From Candidatus Methanophagales archaeon (GTDB taxonomy: Archaea > Halobacteriota > Syntropharchaeia > Alkanophagales > Methanospirareceae): 8,706 bases of DNA. Positions 1 to 4,733 of the stretch are shown piece after piece. Each line of letters starts with the position of its first letter. The first letter of the stretch is position 1. The notes beneath the pieces are model-generated. The model searched no databases and was not told where the DNA came from. It worked only from the letters and a program-made list of their open reading frames with translations. The DNA lies in the NCBI GenBank assembly GCA_030668065.1, contig DAOUUS010000053.1:1-8706 (forward strand), written 5' to 3'. A program made the translations under genes and the position numbers.

Positions 1-771
1 GATGACGGTTCCACGGATAGAACCGCTGCGGTCGCACGTGCTGCTGGTGCAAATGTTATTTCTCATGCGACAAACAAGGGCAAAGGCGCGGCGGTAAAGA
101 CTGCTTTGGAATATGTTGGGGGCAACGGTTTTGATAGTCTTGTTCTACTTGATGGTGATGCACAACACGATCCAAATCAGATTCCTGCGCTTCTAAGACC
201 ACTTCGAAAGGGTAGTGCAGATTTCGTTATTGGATTCCGTGAGCCCGAGCAAATGCCTTTTTACAGAAGATTTGGACGGTATGTGCTTGATTATACCACC
301 GGTATCCAGGGTGCAGCTACGGACTCACAATCCGGGTTCCGAGCACTGAATCGCAGGGCTGTTGATTCCCTGAACGCAAAGAATCTACGTGGAAATGGTT
401 ATTCAATAGAATCAGAAATGGTACTGGCAGCAAGAGGGCTAGACCTAAAGCTTCAGGAGGTACCAATCACCTGCAGCTATGGAAACGGTAAAACCTCGAC
501 AAAGAATCCCGTCACACACGGATTTGGTGTGTTTGGCTCCATTATCCAATTGATCGCAGAGGAAAGACCTTTACTGTTCATGGGCCTTCCCGGCTTAATC
601 CTGATTTTTATTGGGTTCTTCTTCGGGTTGAAACTTCTACAACTATATAACGAATCCGGTTATTTCTCCATACCGTTCACAATGCTAGCTGGTTTCTTTG
701 TTGTCATAGGCACATTAGGCGTGTTTATGGGGCTTGTACTGAATGTAGTATCAAGGATACTAAAGAAGTGA
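1..771 (+). CDS. Family 2 glycosyltransferase, membrane-anchored (5'-truncated)
   Basis: The frame is open from base 1, so the N-terminus lies outside the window; 256 codons remain. It opens with DDGSTD, the first nucleotide-sugar-binding motif of GT2 (GT-A fold) enzymes, so only some tens of residues are probably missing. DGDAQHDP (residues 51-58 of the visible part) is the metal-binding DxD region, and DSQSGFRALNR (about 108-118) and GYSIESEM (about 134-141) match the dolichyl-phosphate mannose/glucose synthase-like subgroup. Two hydrophobic segments follow (about 190-213 and 224-250), so the catalytic domain should sit on the cytoplasmic membrane face. The likely role is transfer of a sugar from a nucleotide-sugar to a lipid carrier or glycan, as in archaeal N-glycosylation or cell-surface glycan synthesis; donor and acceptor cannot be read from the sequence. 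The TTG at 106 is internal, not the start. Family is secure, exact substrate is not. Confidence 0.93.
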   Translation, partial: DDGSTDRTAAVARAAGANVISHATNKGKGAAVKTALEYVGGNGFDSLVLLDGDAQHDPNQIPALLRPLRKGSADFVIGFREPEQMPFYRRFGRYVLDYTTGIQGAATDSQSGFRALNRRAVDSLNAKNLRGNGYSIESEMVLAARGLDLKLQEVPITCSYGNGKTSTKNPVTHGFGVFGSIIQLIAEERPLLFMGLPGLILIFIGFFFGLKLLQLYNESGYFSIPFTMLAGFFVVIGTLGVFMGLVLNVVSRILKK

Positions 772-776
772 TTTTG

Positions 777-829
777 CGGTGTATAACATGATTTTTCATG
801 CTTTATTTCTGGACAGTTATGTTACACCG
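777..829. terminator. Inverted repeat after the glycosyltransferase, possible terminator or operator
   Basis: Arms 777-789 (CGGTGTATAACAT) and 819-829 (ATGTTACACCG) are complementary over about 11 bp with one bulged base. A smaller perfect hairpin lies inside: CATGA (787-791), TTTT loop, TCATG (796-800). The repeat starts 5 nt after the stop codon of the glycosyltransferase and ends 9 nt before the TATA box of the next gene. It could end the upstream transcript or be a regulator site. It lacks a long T-run right after the stem, so it is not a textbook terminator. Confidence 0.35.
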
Positions 830-837
830 TAAATGTC

Positions 838-870
838 TATATATACCTTATATTTCCTGTATATCTATAC
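838..870 (+). promoter_or_regulatory. TATA box with downstream palindrome for the winged-helix gene at 903
   Basis: TATATATA (838-845) fits an archaeal TATA box and would place transcription start near 865-870. A perfect inverted repeat GTATA-TC-TATAC (859-870) sits at that position, where a bound repressor would block polymerase. Since the gene downstream encodes a small DNA-binding protein, autoregulation is a natural reading, but this is inference. The run is A+T-rich, so chance palindromes are not rare here. Confidence 0.45.
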
Positions 871-902
871 GAAGCAACAAAGTAAAAAGTGGGCGATAAA
901 AC

Positions 903-1196
903 ATGGCGGAATATACGAGAATCGGGACAACGGAAAAGAACCCTCTTGCGTGGGGTAGATCATCAAGAGGGCAAAAGCCCAAGTGGGCTGTCGTTGATAG
1001 TTTCTTAGAATTGCTGGAAGATTCGCAGTGGCATTCGGTAAAAGAGATCGAAGAGCAGGTTGCAATACCTACAGATACGCTCGCACTGGTTCTCAGCTTG
1101 TTTACCGAACTTGACTTTATCAGTCGCAGTGGTGCGGGAAGCGAAGTGAGAATAAACTCTTTAGGCTCTAAATTTTTAGAACTCCCTCGGGACTAA
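903..1196 (+). CDS. Small winged-helix DNA-binding protein
   Basis: 97 aa, ATG start with a weak ribosome site (GTGGGCG about 5 nt upstream). Residues about 28-95 look like a winged helix: a first helix (VVDSFLELLED), then HSVKEIEEQVAIPTDTLALV, a helix-turn-helix in which the second helix would contact DNA, then LFTELDFISRS running into a wing and a short C-terminal strand/helix (VRINSLGSKFLEL). The N-terminal 25 residues are basic and polar and may be disordered. It is a likely transcription regulator of the kind common in archaea, with no sensor domain. It converges on another small winged-helix gene, with 16 bp between the two stop codons. The target is unknown; the nearby palindrome at 859-870 is a candidate. 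The opposite-strand frame over 865-1065 is judged a shadow because this frame has the coherent fold. Confidence 0.72.
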   Translation: MAEYTRIGTTEKNPLAWGRSSRGQKPKWAVVDSFLELLEDSQWHSVKEIEEQVAIPTDTLALVLSLFTELDFISRSGAGSEVRINSLGSKFLELPRD

Positions 1197-1203
1197 AAGT
1201 TTT

Positions 1204-1226
1204 GGATGTTGTTCATTGCAGCATCC
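1204..1226. terminator. Stem-loop between convergent genes, possible shared terminator
   Basis: GGATGTTGT (1204-1212) can pair with GCAGCATCC (1218-1226), 9 bp including two G-T wobbles, around a 5-nt loop. It lies 8 nt after the stop of the plus-strand gene and overlaps the last codons of the minus-strand gene. Four T (1200-1203 region) sit on one flank. It could end transcripts from either side, but the T-runs are short. Confidence 0.3.
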
Positions 1227-1491
1227 GCTCTATTTCCATCAATTTCTGCATAATTTCCTTCCCTTTCTCTGTAAGTTGGTATTCAGAACTCGATTTGCCC
1301 ACGGTTTCCGCCGTTTCTTCTATGAAGCCCTGCTCCAGAAGGAAGTCGAAATATTTTTTAAAATTACGCCAATCCAAATACGCCTTTTGCATGATACGTG
1401 TCTTTTTAGCTACTCCGCCCTCTTCGGTTATCCCCCGCAGCGTATCTAAAATAATTTCCCAACGACTTCTAGCTTTTATCCCCATCGGCAC
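1213..1491 (-). CDS. Archaeal winged-helix protein (HTH_45-like)
   Basis: 92 aa. The pattern fits the small archaeal winged-helix family (Pfam HTH_45 type): SRWEIILDTLRGI as first helix, AKKTRIMQKAYLDWRNFKKY as helix-turn-helix, FLLEQGFIEE, then YQLTEKGKEIMQKL, the typical 'T.KG..' wing followed by a C-terminal helix that often dimerises. Start is GTG at 1491 or ATG at 1485; GGAAGGT lies 3 nt before the GTG and 9 nt before the ATG, so both are possible and ATG 1485 is equally reasonable. It is a probable transcription regulator, convergent with the winged-helix gene at 903. Its upstream region (1502-1578) has unusually rich inverted and direct repeats, suggesting autoregulation. Targets are unknown. 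Overlapping plus-strand frames at 1202-1561 and 1216-1449 have no recognisable pattern and are taken as shadows. Confidence 0.83.
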   Translation of the reverse strand: MPMGIKARSRWEIILDTLRGITEEGGVAKKTRIMQKAYLDWRNFKKYFDFLLEQGFIEETAETVGKSSSEYQLTEKGKEIMQKLMEIERMLQ

Positions 1492-1501
1492 TTTACCTTC
1501 C

Positions 1502-1578
1502 CTACACGTCCACCTTTTACCTATGTTAGGTTCCGTTGCAAAAGGTATATGTAATAGTTAGGTGTAGAGAATATATAT
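1502..1578 (-). promoter_or_regulatory. Promoter with nested inverted repeats and a direct repeat upstream of the minus-strand winged-helix gene
   Basis: On the minus strand ATATATAT (1571-1578) is the TATA box, predicting transcription start near 1545-1550 and a leader of about 55 nt. Three nested arm pairs lie downstream of it: CTACAC (1502-1507) with GTGTAG (1562-1567), ACCTTTT (1512-1518) with AAAAGGT (1540-1546), and ACCTA (1519-1523) with TAGGT (1527-1531) around TGT. GTTAGGT also occurs twice in direct orientation (1525-1531 and 1557-1563), 32 bp apart, close to three helical turns. This is consistent with an operator bound by a dimeric regulator or with a leader hairpin. The protein that binds is not known. 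Confidence 0.5.
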
Positions 1579-1579
1579 G

Positions 1580-1740
1580 TTTATTATTATTTAATAGTTT
1601 CGCATTTTGTGGTTTATGAATTCACGTGTTTATCCTTCCTGTTAGTCTAATCAACTGATTGCTCCGGTTAATTACTGGCGAAACGAGTAGAAAACACCTG
1701 TTGTTTAGATAACTGAAAGATTACACAGATTTGTCTTGTC
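1580..1740. other. A+T-rich intergenic stretch without recognised gene
   Basis: Between the minus-strand winged-helix promoter and the G+C-rich block I see no ribosome-site-led frame of useful length, no tRNA T-loop with matching stem, and no repeat array. AATCA-AC-TGATT near 1650 is a short palindrome of unclear meaning. Confidence 0.5.
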
Positions 1741-1975
1741 GAACTCTCGTGGTTTTTGTGCTCCCCTCCTCCCTCTCCTGATCGCGTCTTATACGCTACC
1801 ACTATCCGCGCACACCCTCGCAAGTCTTCTGCCTTTCACGCGCTGCGGCGTGCTTGAGTGGAAAGGGCATACCCTCAGTTCGCACCATAACGCATACATC
1901 GGCTTACTGTTATATCCATTTCCCCTCACAGTGATATGGCTTAGCCTCCCTCCCCCTTTCGCCATATTCAAATTT
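1741..1975 (-). ncRNA. G+C-rich hairpin-forming block downstream of purA, candidate structured RNA
   Basis: This stretch follows the purA stop on the same strand by about 20 nt and is visibly more G+C-rich than its flanks. In plus coordinates it holds these complementary pairs: 1934-1940 with 1961-1967 (7 bp, ATATGGC/GCCATAT), 1837-1841 with 1848-1852 (CACGC/GCGTG) enclosed by CTC..AAG/CTTGAG (1817-1824 with 1853-1858, 2-nt bulge), 1864-1867 with 1872-1875 (AGGG/CCCT), and 1784-1787 with 1793-1796 (GCGT/ACGC). The minus strand has two purine tracts (1761-1780 and 1945-1960) rich in GGAGG and GGGGG, able in principle to form two-layer quadruplexes. I cannot match RNase P RNA, SRP RNA, 5S rRNA or tRNA. 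A 60-codon minus-strand frame (1789-1971) and a 96-codon plus frame have no ribosome site and look accidental. The strand is guessed from the purA orientation and purine richness. Confidence 0.28.
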
Positions 1976-1993
1976 ATGTGTCGAATCTATGCG

Positions 1994-3001
1994 TTATTTA
2001 GCTCTCAAATCCACAATCTCCGATAACTCCGGTCCTGTTGAGATTAACTTCACGGGTACACGTGTGTCGTGCTCGACCGTAGCCACGAACTCCTTCACCT
2101 CTTTACTCAACTCTTCGTACTCACTGGCACCTCGGCATGACGGATCTAATCGGTCCACCCCGCTCAAAGCTATCATTGTCGCACCGTTTATCATCGCAGA
2201 GTAAGCAGCCATCTTGCCATCCCACTGACCTATCCGCCTTTTACGCTTTGTGACAGTGCCAAACTCTTCGATATTCAATTCAGCCGCTTTTGCCTCTGTC
2301 ATTTGTGTTTCAAAAGGACCTTCACCCACCCGTGTGGGAAATGATTTGAATACCACCGCAACATCATCTACTCGCGTAGGACCTATACCAACATCCGCGG
2401 CTATCTGCGATGCCGTTGTATCTTTAGATGTGACGAACGGATAAGTCCCGTAAAGCAAAGAAATACCAAATCCTTGCGTTCCTTCTATCAACACACCTTT
2501 CCCTCGGTTCAGTGCATCGTTTATTTCCTGTGGCACGTCACAAAGGAACTCCTGTAACTCTTCCACGTCCTTTGCCTGCCTTGCCGTTCTCATTGCACGT
2601 GCGGCATTCGCAGGACCGCATCCCGAACCGGTGGAGCCTATTTTCCCTTTTAAATAGGTATTCTTCTTGTCCTCTTCTATATGCGCCTCTTCTATTATTC
2701 CGCATCTCTTGTCCACACCAACCCTGCCCTTAAGTCCAAAGGACTCCACTTCTTGTTTGAGCACATCCGGATTTACCAATACCCCCGCACCAACCAGAAG
2801 CCGCGCAGACTCACACACAAATCCCGAAGGCACCATCCGCAACGCATATTTCTTATCTTCAACTACAACTGTATGCCCGGCGTTGGGTCCTACACCGCCC
2901 CGCGCAACCACTTCTGGATCGTCATGCTTTGCGAGATATGCAATGATCTTGCCTTTTCCCTCGTCACCAAAAAATCCCCCTACTACCATTGCTGTTGACA
3001 T
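1994..3001 (-). CDS. purA: Adenylosuccinate synthetase
   Basis: Cytoplasmic GTP-dependent enzyme joining IMP and aspartate to give adenylosuccinate, the first step from IMP to AMP. From the ATG at 3001 it has 335 aa, the usual archaeal length and about 90 shorter than the bacterial enzyme. The N-terminal phosphate loop GDEGKGK (residues 12-18) carries the catalytic Asp13; NAGHT (40-44) supplies the catalytic His43. GSTGSGCGPANAARAMR is the archaeal version of the IMP-binding segment, EGTQGFGISLLYGTYPFVTS the central core, and ALSGVDRLDP lies near the GTP base site. An in-frame TTG at 3028 would add nine residues, but that extension is not family-like and homologues start just before the glycine-rich strand, so ATG 3001 is preferred. 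It is divergent from the gene at 3065 with 63 bp between. No ribosome site is obvious, and the AT-rich element at 3031-3041 is about 30 bp from the start, consistent with a leaderless or short-leader mRNA. Confidence 0.97.
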   Translation of the reverse strand: MSTAMVVGGFFGDEGKGKIIAYLAKHDDPEVVARGGVGPNAGHTVVVEDKKYALRMVPSGFVCESARLLVGAGVLVNPDVLKQEVESFGLKGRVGVDKRCGIIEEAHIEEDKKNTYLKGKIGSTGSGCGPANAARAMRTARQAKDVEELQEFLCDVPQEINDALNRGKGVLIEGTQGFGISLLYGTYPFVTSKDTTASQIAADVGIGPTRVDDVAVVFKSFPTRVGEGPFETQMTEAKAAELNIEEFGTVTKRKRRIGQWDGKMAAYSAMINGATMIALSGVDRLDPSCRGASEYEELSKEVKEFVATVEHDTRVPVKLISTGPELSEIVDLRAK

Positions 3002-3011
3002 GTGTACCCAT

Positions 3012-3052
3012 TTGTTGTGGTATAACAAGAAGTTTTTAATAGTATTGAGGAG
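3012..3052. promoter_or_regulatory. Divergent promoter region of purA and the gene at 3065
   Basis: The 63-bp gap has one clear AT-rich core, TTTTTAATA (3033-3041). Read on the plus strand it places transcription start at about 3062-3066, at the ATG of the 3065 gene; read on the minus strand (TATTAAAAA) it starts close to the purA ATG. GAGGAG (3047-3052) is a possible but rather distant ribosome site for the plus gene. TTGTT (3012-3016) and AACAA (3024-3028) form a small inverted repeat that could be an operator. Confidence 0.45.
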
Positions 3053-3064
3053 AATACATCTGTT

Positions 3065-3418
3065 ATGGCAAGAAATGAGGTATTAGGTTATCAATTCGCA
3101 GAGCGGCTAAAATCTGAGTTGATTATCGGTTCTAAGATGTTGGCGGTGATAGAGTCGCTGGACGGTAGCGAGTTAGAGGGCGCGAAGAAAATGCTGGCCG
3201 CTTTTTTCGACGCTTTGGCTATTGATGCGGGGATGGCGTTGAAGGCAACGGGAGATCCTGAATTCGCAATGGTCGAAGAGAAGTTGAACCAGATACAGCG
3301 GAATATAGATGCCGCGGATTATCAGGAGGCGCAAGCAACCATAGGGCAATCGGTATCACATGCTACTACTGTCTGTGCGAGAACTATGACTGCCTTGATG
3401 GAAAAGGGGCTGATCTAA
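3065..3418 (+). CDS. Hypothetical all-helical protein
   Basis: 117 aa, not recognised. The sequence predicts mostly helix: about 8-29 (GYQFAERLKSELIIGSKML), 35-62 (SELEGAKKMLAAFFDALAIDAG), 66-83 (PEFAMVEEKLNQIQRNI), and 85-115 (YQEAQATIGQSVSHATTVCA), so a small helical bundle is likely. There is no signal peptide, membrane segment or metal-cysteine cluster; the single Cys is isolated. Acidic and basic residues alternate in a way usual for soluble proteins. ATG start is preceded by GAGGAG at 12 nt, and by a TATA-like element about 25-30 bp upstream, so the mRNA may be leaderless. It is divergent from purA and may share its promoter, which hints at but does not prove a link with purine metabolism. 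Codon pattern and absence of stops support a real gene. Confidence 0.78.
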   Translation: MARNEVLGYQFAERLKSELIIGSKMLAVIESLDGSELEGAKKMLAAFFDALAIDAGMALKATGDPEFAMVEEKLNQIQRNIDAADYQEAQATIGQSVSHATTVCARTMTALMEKGLI

Positions 3419-3446
3419 TTTTCTGCTCAGAACTCGGAGGCAGTTT

Positions 3447-3465
3447 GTAATTACGATTAGATTAC
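3447..3465. terminator. Short inverted repeat between convergent genes
   Basis: GTAAT (3447-3451) pairs with ATTAC (3461-3465) across a 9-nt loop, between the stop of the plus gene (3418) and the stop of the minus gene (3462). With TAATTTT at the plus stop codon it may contribute to termination. The stem is short and A+T-rich, so the call is weak. Confidence 0.2.
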
Positions 3466-3878
3466 CCCATTATCTGAAGGATTATTCGTCTTGACCTTCT
3501 CTTGTTGTCCAATTCGATAAAAACCACTTGCTGCCACGTTCCTAACATTAACCTTTTATCACGGAAAGGCACAGTCAAAGAAGGCCCCAGGAACGCTGCT
3601 CTCACATGGGAATGCCCGTTACCGTCATGCCATCTATACTCATGTTCGTATCCTATGCCCTTAGGAAATAACCGCTCTAACGCATCGGGCAAATCCTGCA
3701 CCAGTCCCGGCTCGTATTCTAGGGTCGTTATCGCACCAGTCGCACCCGGCACGAAGATAGTTACAATACCCTCTTCGATGCTCGACTCGCGTAACTTGCC
3801 GTTCACCTTCTCCGTTATATCTACTATTTCCACTTCGCCCGGCGTATCAAAATGCAGTTCCTTCGTTTCAACACTCAT
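3462..3878 (-). CDS. YjbQ/UPF0047 family protein
   Basis: 138 aa, full length for the family. Diagnostic stretches are PGATGAITTLEYEPGL (44-59), HDGNGHSHVRAAFLGPSL (84-101) with its conserved histidines, and LGTWQQVVFIELDN (112-125) followed by the basic RRSRRI end. The family forms a compact beta fold, often trimeric; members have been reported with weak thiamine-phosphate synthase activity, but the physiological role is unsettled. The first strand position, where many members have HTT, here reads PGATGA, so the binding residue set may differ slightly. ATG at 3878 is supported by GGTGAGG (minus strand, 3884-3890) 5 nt upstream, a good match to the archaeal Shine-Dalgarno. It is divergent from the HAD gene at 3976. 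The plus-strand frame 3502-3918 is its shadow. Confidence 0.93.
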   Translation of the reverse strand: MSVETKELHFDTPGEVEIVDITEKVNGKLRESSIEEGIVTIFVPGATGAITTLEYEPGLVQDLPDALERLFPKGIGYEHEYRWHDGNGHSHVRAAFLGPSLTVPFRDKRLMLGTWQQVVFIELDNKRRSRRIILQIMG

Positions 3879-3937
3879 TCTTTCCTCACCCCTTCCTTCC
3901 AGCAGATTTGACTTTTAACATGAATTCGTGTGTGTGA

Positions 3938-3948
3938 GTATTTATAAC
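3938..3948. promoter_or_regulatory. TATA element readable in both directions
   Basis: GTATTTATAAC holds TATTTATA on the plus strand and TTATAAATA on the minus strand. On plus it predicts transcription start near 3970, 0-6 nt from the HAD ATG (leaderless or nearly so). On minus it predicts start near 3915, giving a leader of about 35 nt that includes the good ribosome site of the YjbQ gene. Two separate elements cannot be excluded. Confidence 0.5.
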
Positions 3949-3975
3949 TTTCAAATTCATTATACTTCTTGATAT

Positions 3976-4668
3976 ATGCTTACAGGAAACAAACACAAGG
4001 TTGTCCTCCTTGACATGGACGGAACGTTCTTGGATTCGCGAGGTGTGGGTAAAATAGCACATGAATGGGCGTATGGTGCTTTTAAAAAGACTCTAGACCA
4101 TTACGGGCTAGCGCTATCAATTGATGAGATAGACCGCCATTTCCTCGCGCTTCTGCATTCAGACGGCGAAGGGGGCGTGCGTAAATTTTGTGCTAAGTTT
4201 GGATTGGATTGTGAAGAGTTCTGGGCAAGACGGGAGAATGACGTTATAGAAGCGAAGATAGAAGCGATGCGACAATGCGAAATAAAACTGTGTGAGAACT
4301 CAGAGGCGGTAATAAAATATCTCAGTGGTCAGTATTATCTCGCGGTGGTGAGTGATTCACAACAAGCGTGTGTGGACTTTGCACTGACGCATTTCAAGTT
4401 GAGGCAGTATTTCAAGATCTGGTATGGCAGAAAGAGCAACTTAGAAAGTTTGGGCAACCGTAAGCCGAATCCTTATTACGTTAACAAAGTACTGAGAGAA
4501 TTAAATATGCGAAGCGGGGATGCGATACTGGTGGATGACAGCCCAGTCGGTATTTTAGCGGCAAAGCGGGCGGGTATTGAATCGGTGTTTATCATGCGCG
4601 AGGAACGACACGAATGTGAACCTACGTTTTTTGTGAAGAATATAGGTGAGCTGAGGCAGGTTTTATAA
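3976..4668 (+). CDS. HAD-superfamily phosphatase, phosphoglycolate phosphatase-like
   Basis: 230 aa with all four haloacid-dehalogenase motifs. Motif I is DMDGT with nucleophile Asp13 and acid/base Asp15; motif II is VVSDS with Ser126; motif III Lys163 lies in RKPNPYY; motif IV is VDDSP with Asp187-Asp188 for Mg2+. Residues about 20-105 between motifs I and II form a helical cap (C1 type), so small soluble phosphate esters are the expected substrates. The pattern is closest to phosphoglycolate phosphatase/beta-phosphoglucomutase relatives; the actual substrate cannot be named. The ATG is about 30 bp from the TATA element and has no ribosome site, so translation is probably leaderless. It precedes acd on the same strand with a 65-bp gap that carries its own TATA-like elements, so a shared transcript is uncertain. 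Confidence 0.93.
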   Translation: MLTGNKHKVVLLDMDGTFLDSRGVGKIAHEWAYGAFKKTLDHYGLALSIDEIDRHFLALLHSDGEGGVRKFCAKFGLDCEEFWARRENDVIEAKIEAMRQCEIKLCENSEAVIKYLSGQYYLAVVSDSQQACVDFALTHFKLRQYFKIWYGRKSNLESLGNRKPNPYYVNKVLRELNMRSGDAILVDDSPVGILAAKRAGIESVFIMREERHECEPTFFVKNIGELRQVL

Positions 4669-4700
4669 ACTCGTGATAGACTTCAACTAAATGTTTTAAT
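4661..4700 (+). promoter_or_regulatory. Candidate promoter elements for acd
   Basis: TTTTATAAA (4661-4669) overlaps the HAD stop codon, and TTTTAAT (4694-4700) lies closer to acd. The first predicts a leader of about 44 nt, the second about 10-12 nt. The second is more usual for a gene without a clear ribosome site; AAGAAGAAG just before the ATG is purine-rich but not a Shine-Dalgarno. Confidence 0.4.
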
Positions 4701-4733
4701 GCGTGAGAGAAAGAATACTTGTAAGAAGAAGTC

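Noticed and set aside
1202..1561. 119-codon plus-strand frame opposite the minus-strand winged-helix gene
   Set aside because: The minus-strand frame has a clear family pattern, while this frame has no recognisable motif and reads through the other gene's promoter repeats.
1741..1760. GTTCGA on the minus strand as a tRNA T-loop
   Set aside because: The flanking bases do not form a 5-bp T-stem and no acceptor or anticodon arm is found.
1741..1800. SRP RNA helix 8 resemblance on the minus strand (TCAGG followed by GGGGAGCA)
   Set aside because: The spacing between the two halves is too long, the apical GGAA/GGAG tetraloop stem cannot form, and the outer strands are not complementary.
1600..1975. 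Archaeal RNase P RNA
   Set aside because: The conserved GAGGAAAGUC-type and ACAGAA-type segments are not found on either strand; GGGAGGCTAAGCC is only a loose resemblance.
1736..2026. 96-codon plus-strand frame and 60-codon minus-strand frame (1789-1971)
   Set aside because: No ribosome site or plausible start, odd composition, and the plus frame runs into the 3' end of purA; both probably follow from the G+C-rich block.
3002..3028. Nine-residue N-terminal extension of PurA from TTG 3028
   Set aside because: Family members begin just before the glycine-rich loop, and ATG 3001 gives the usual N-terminus.
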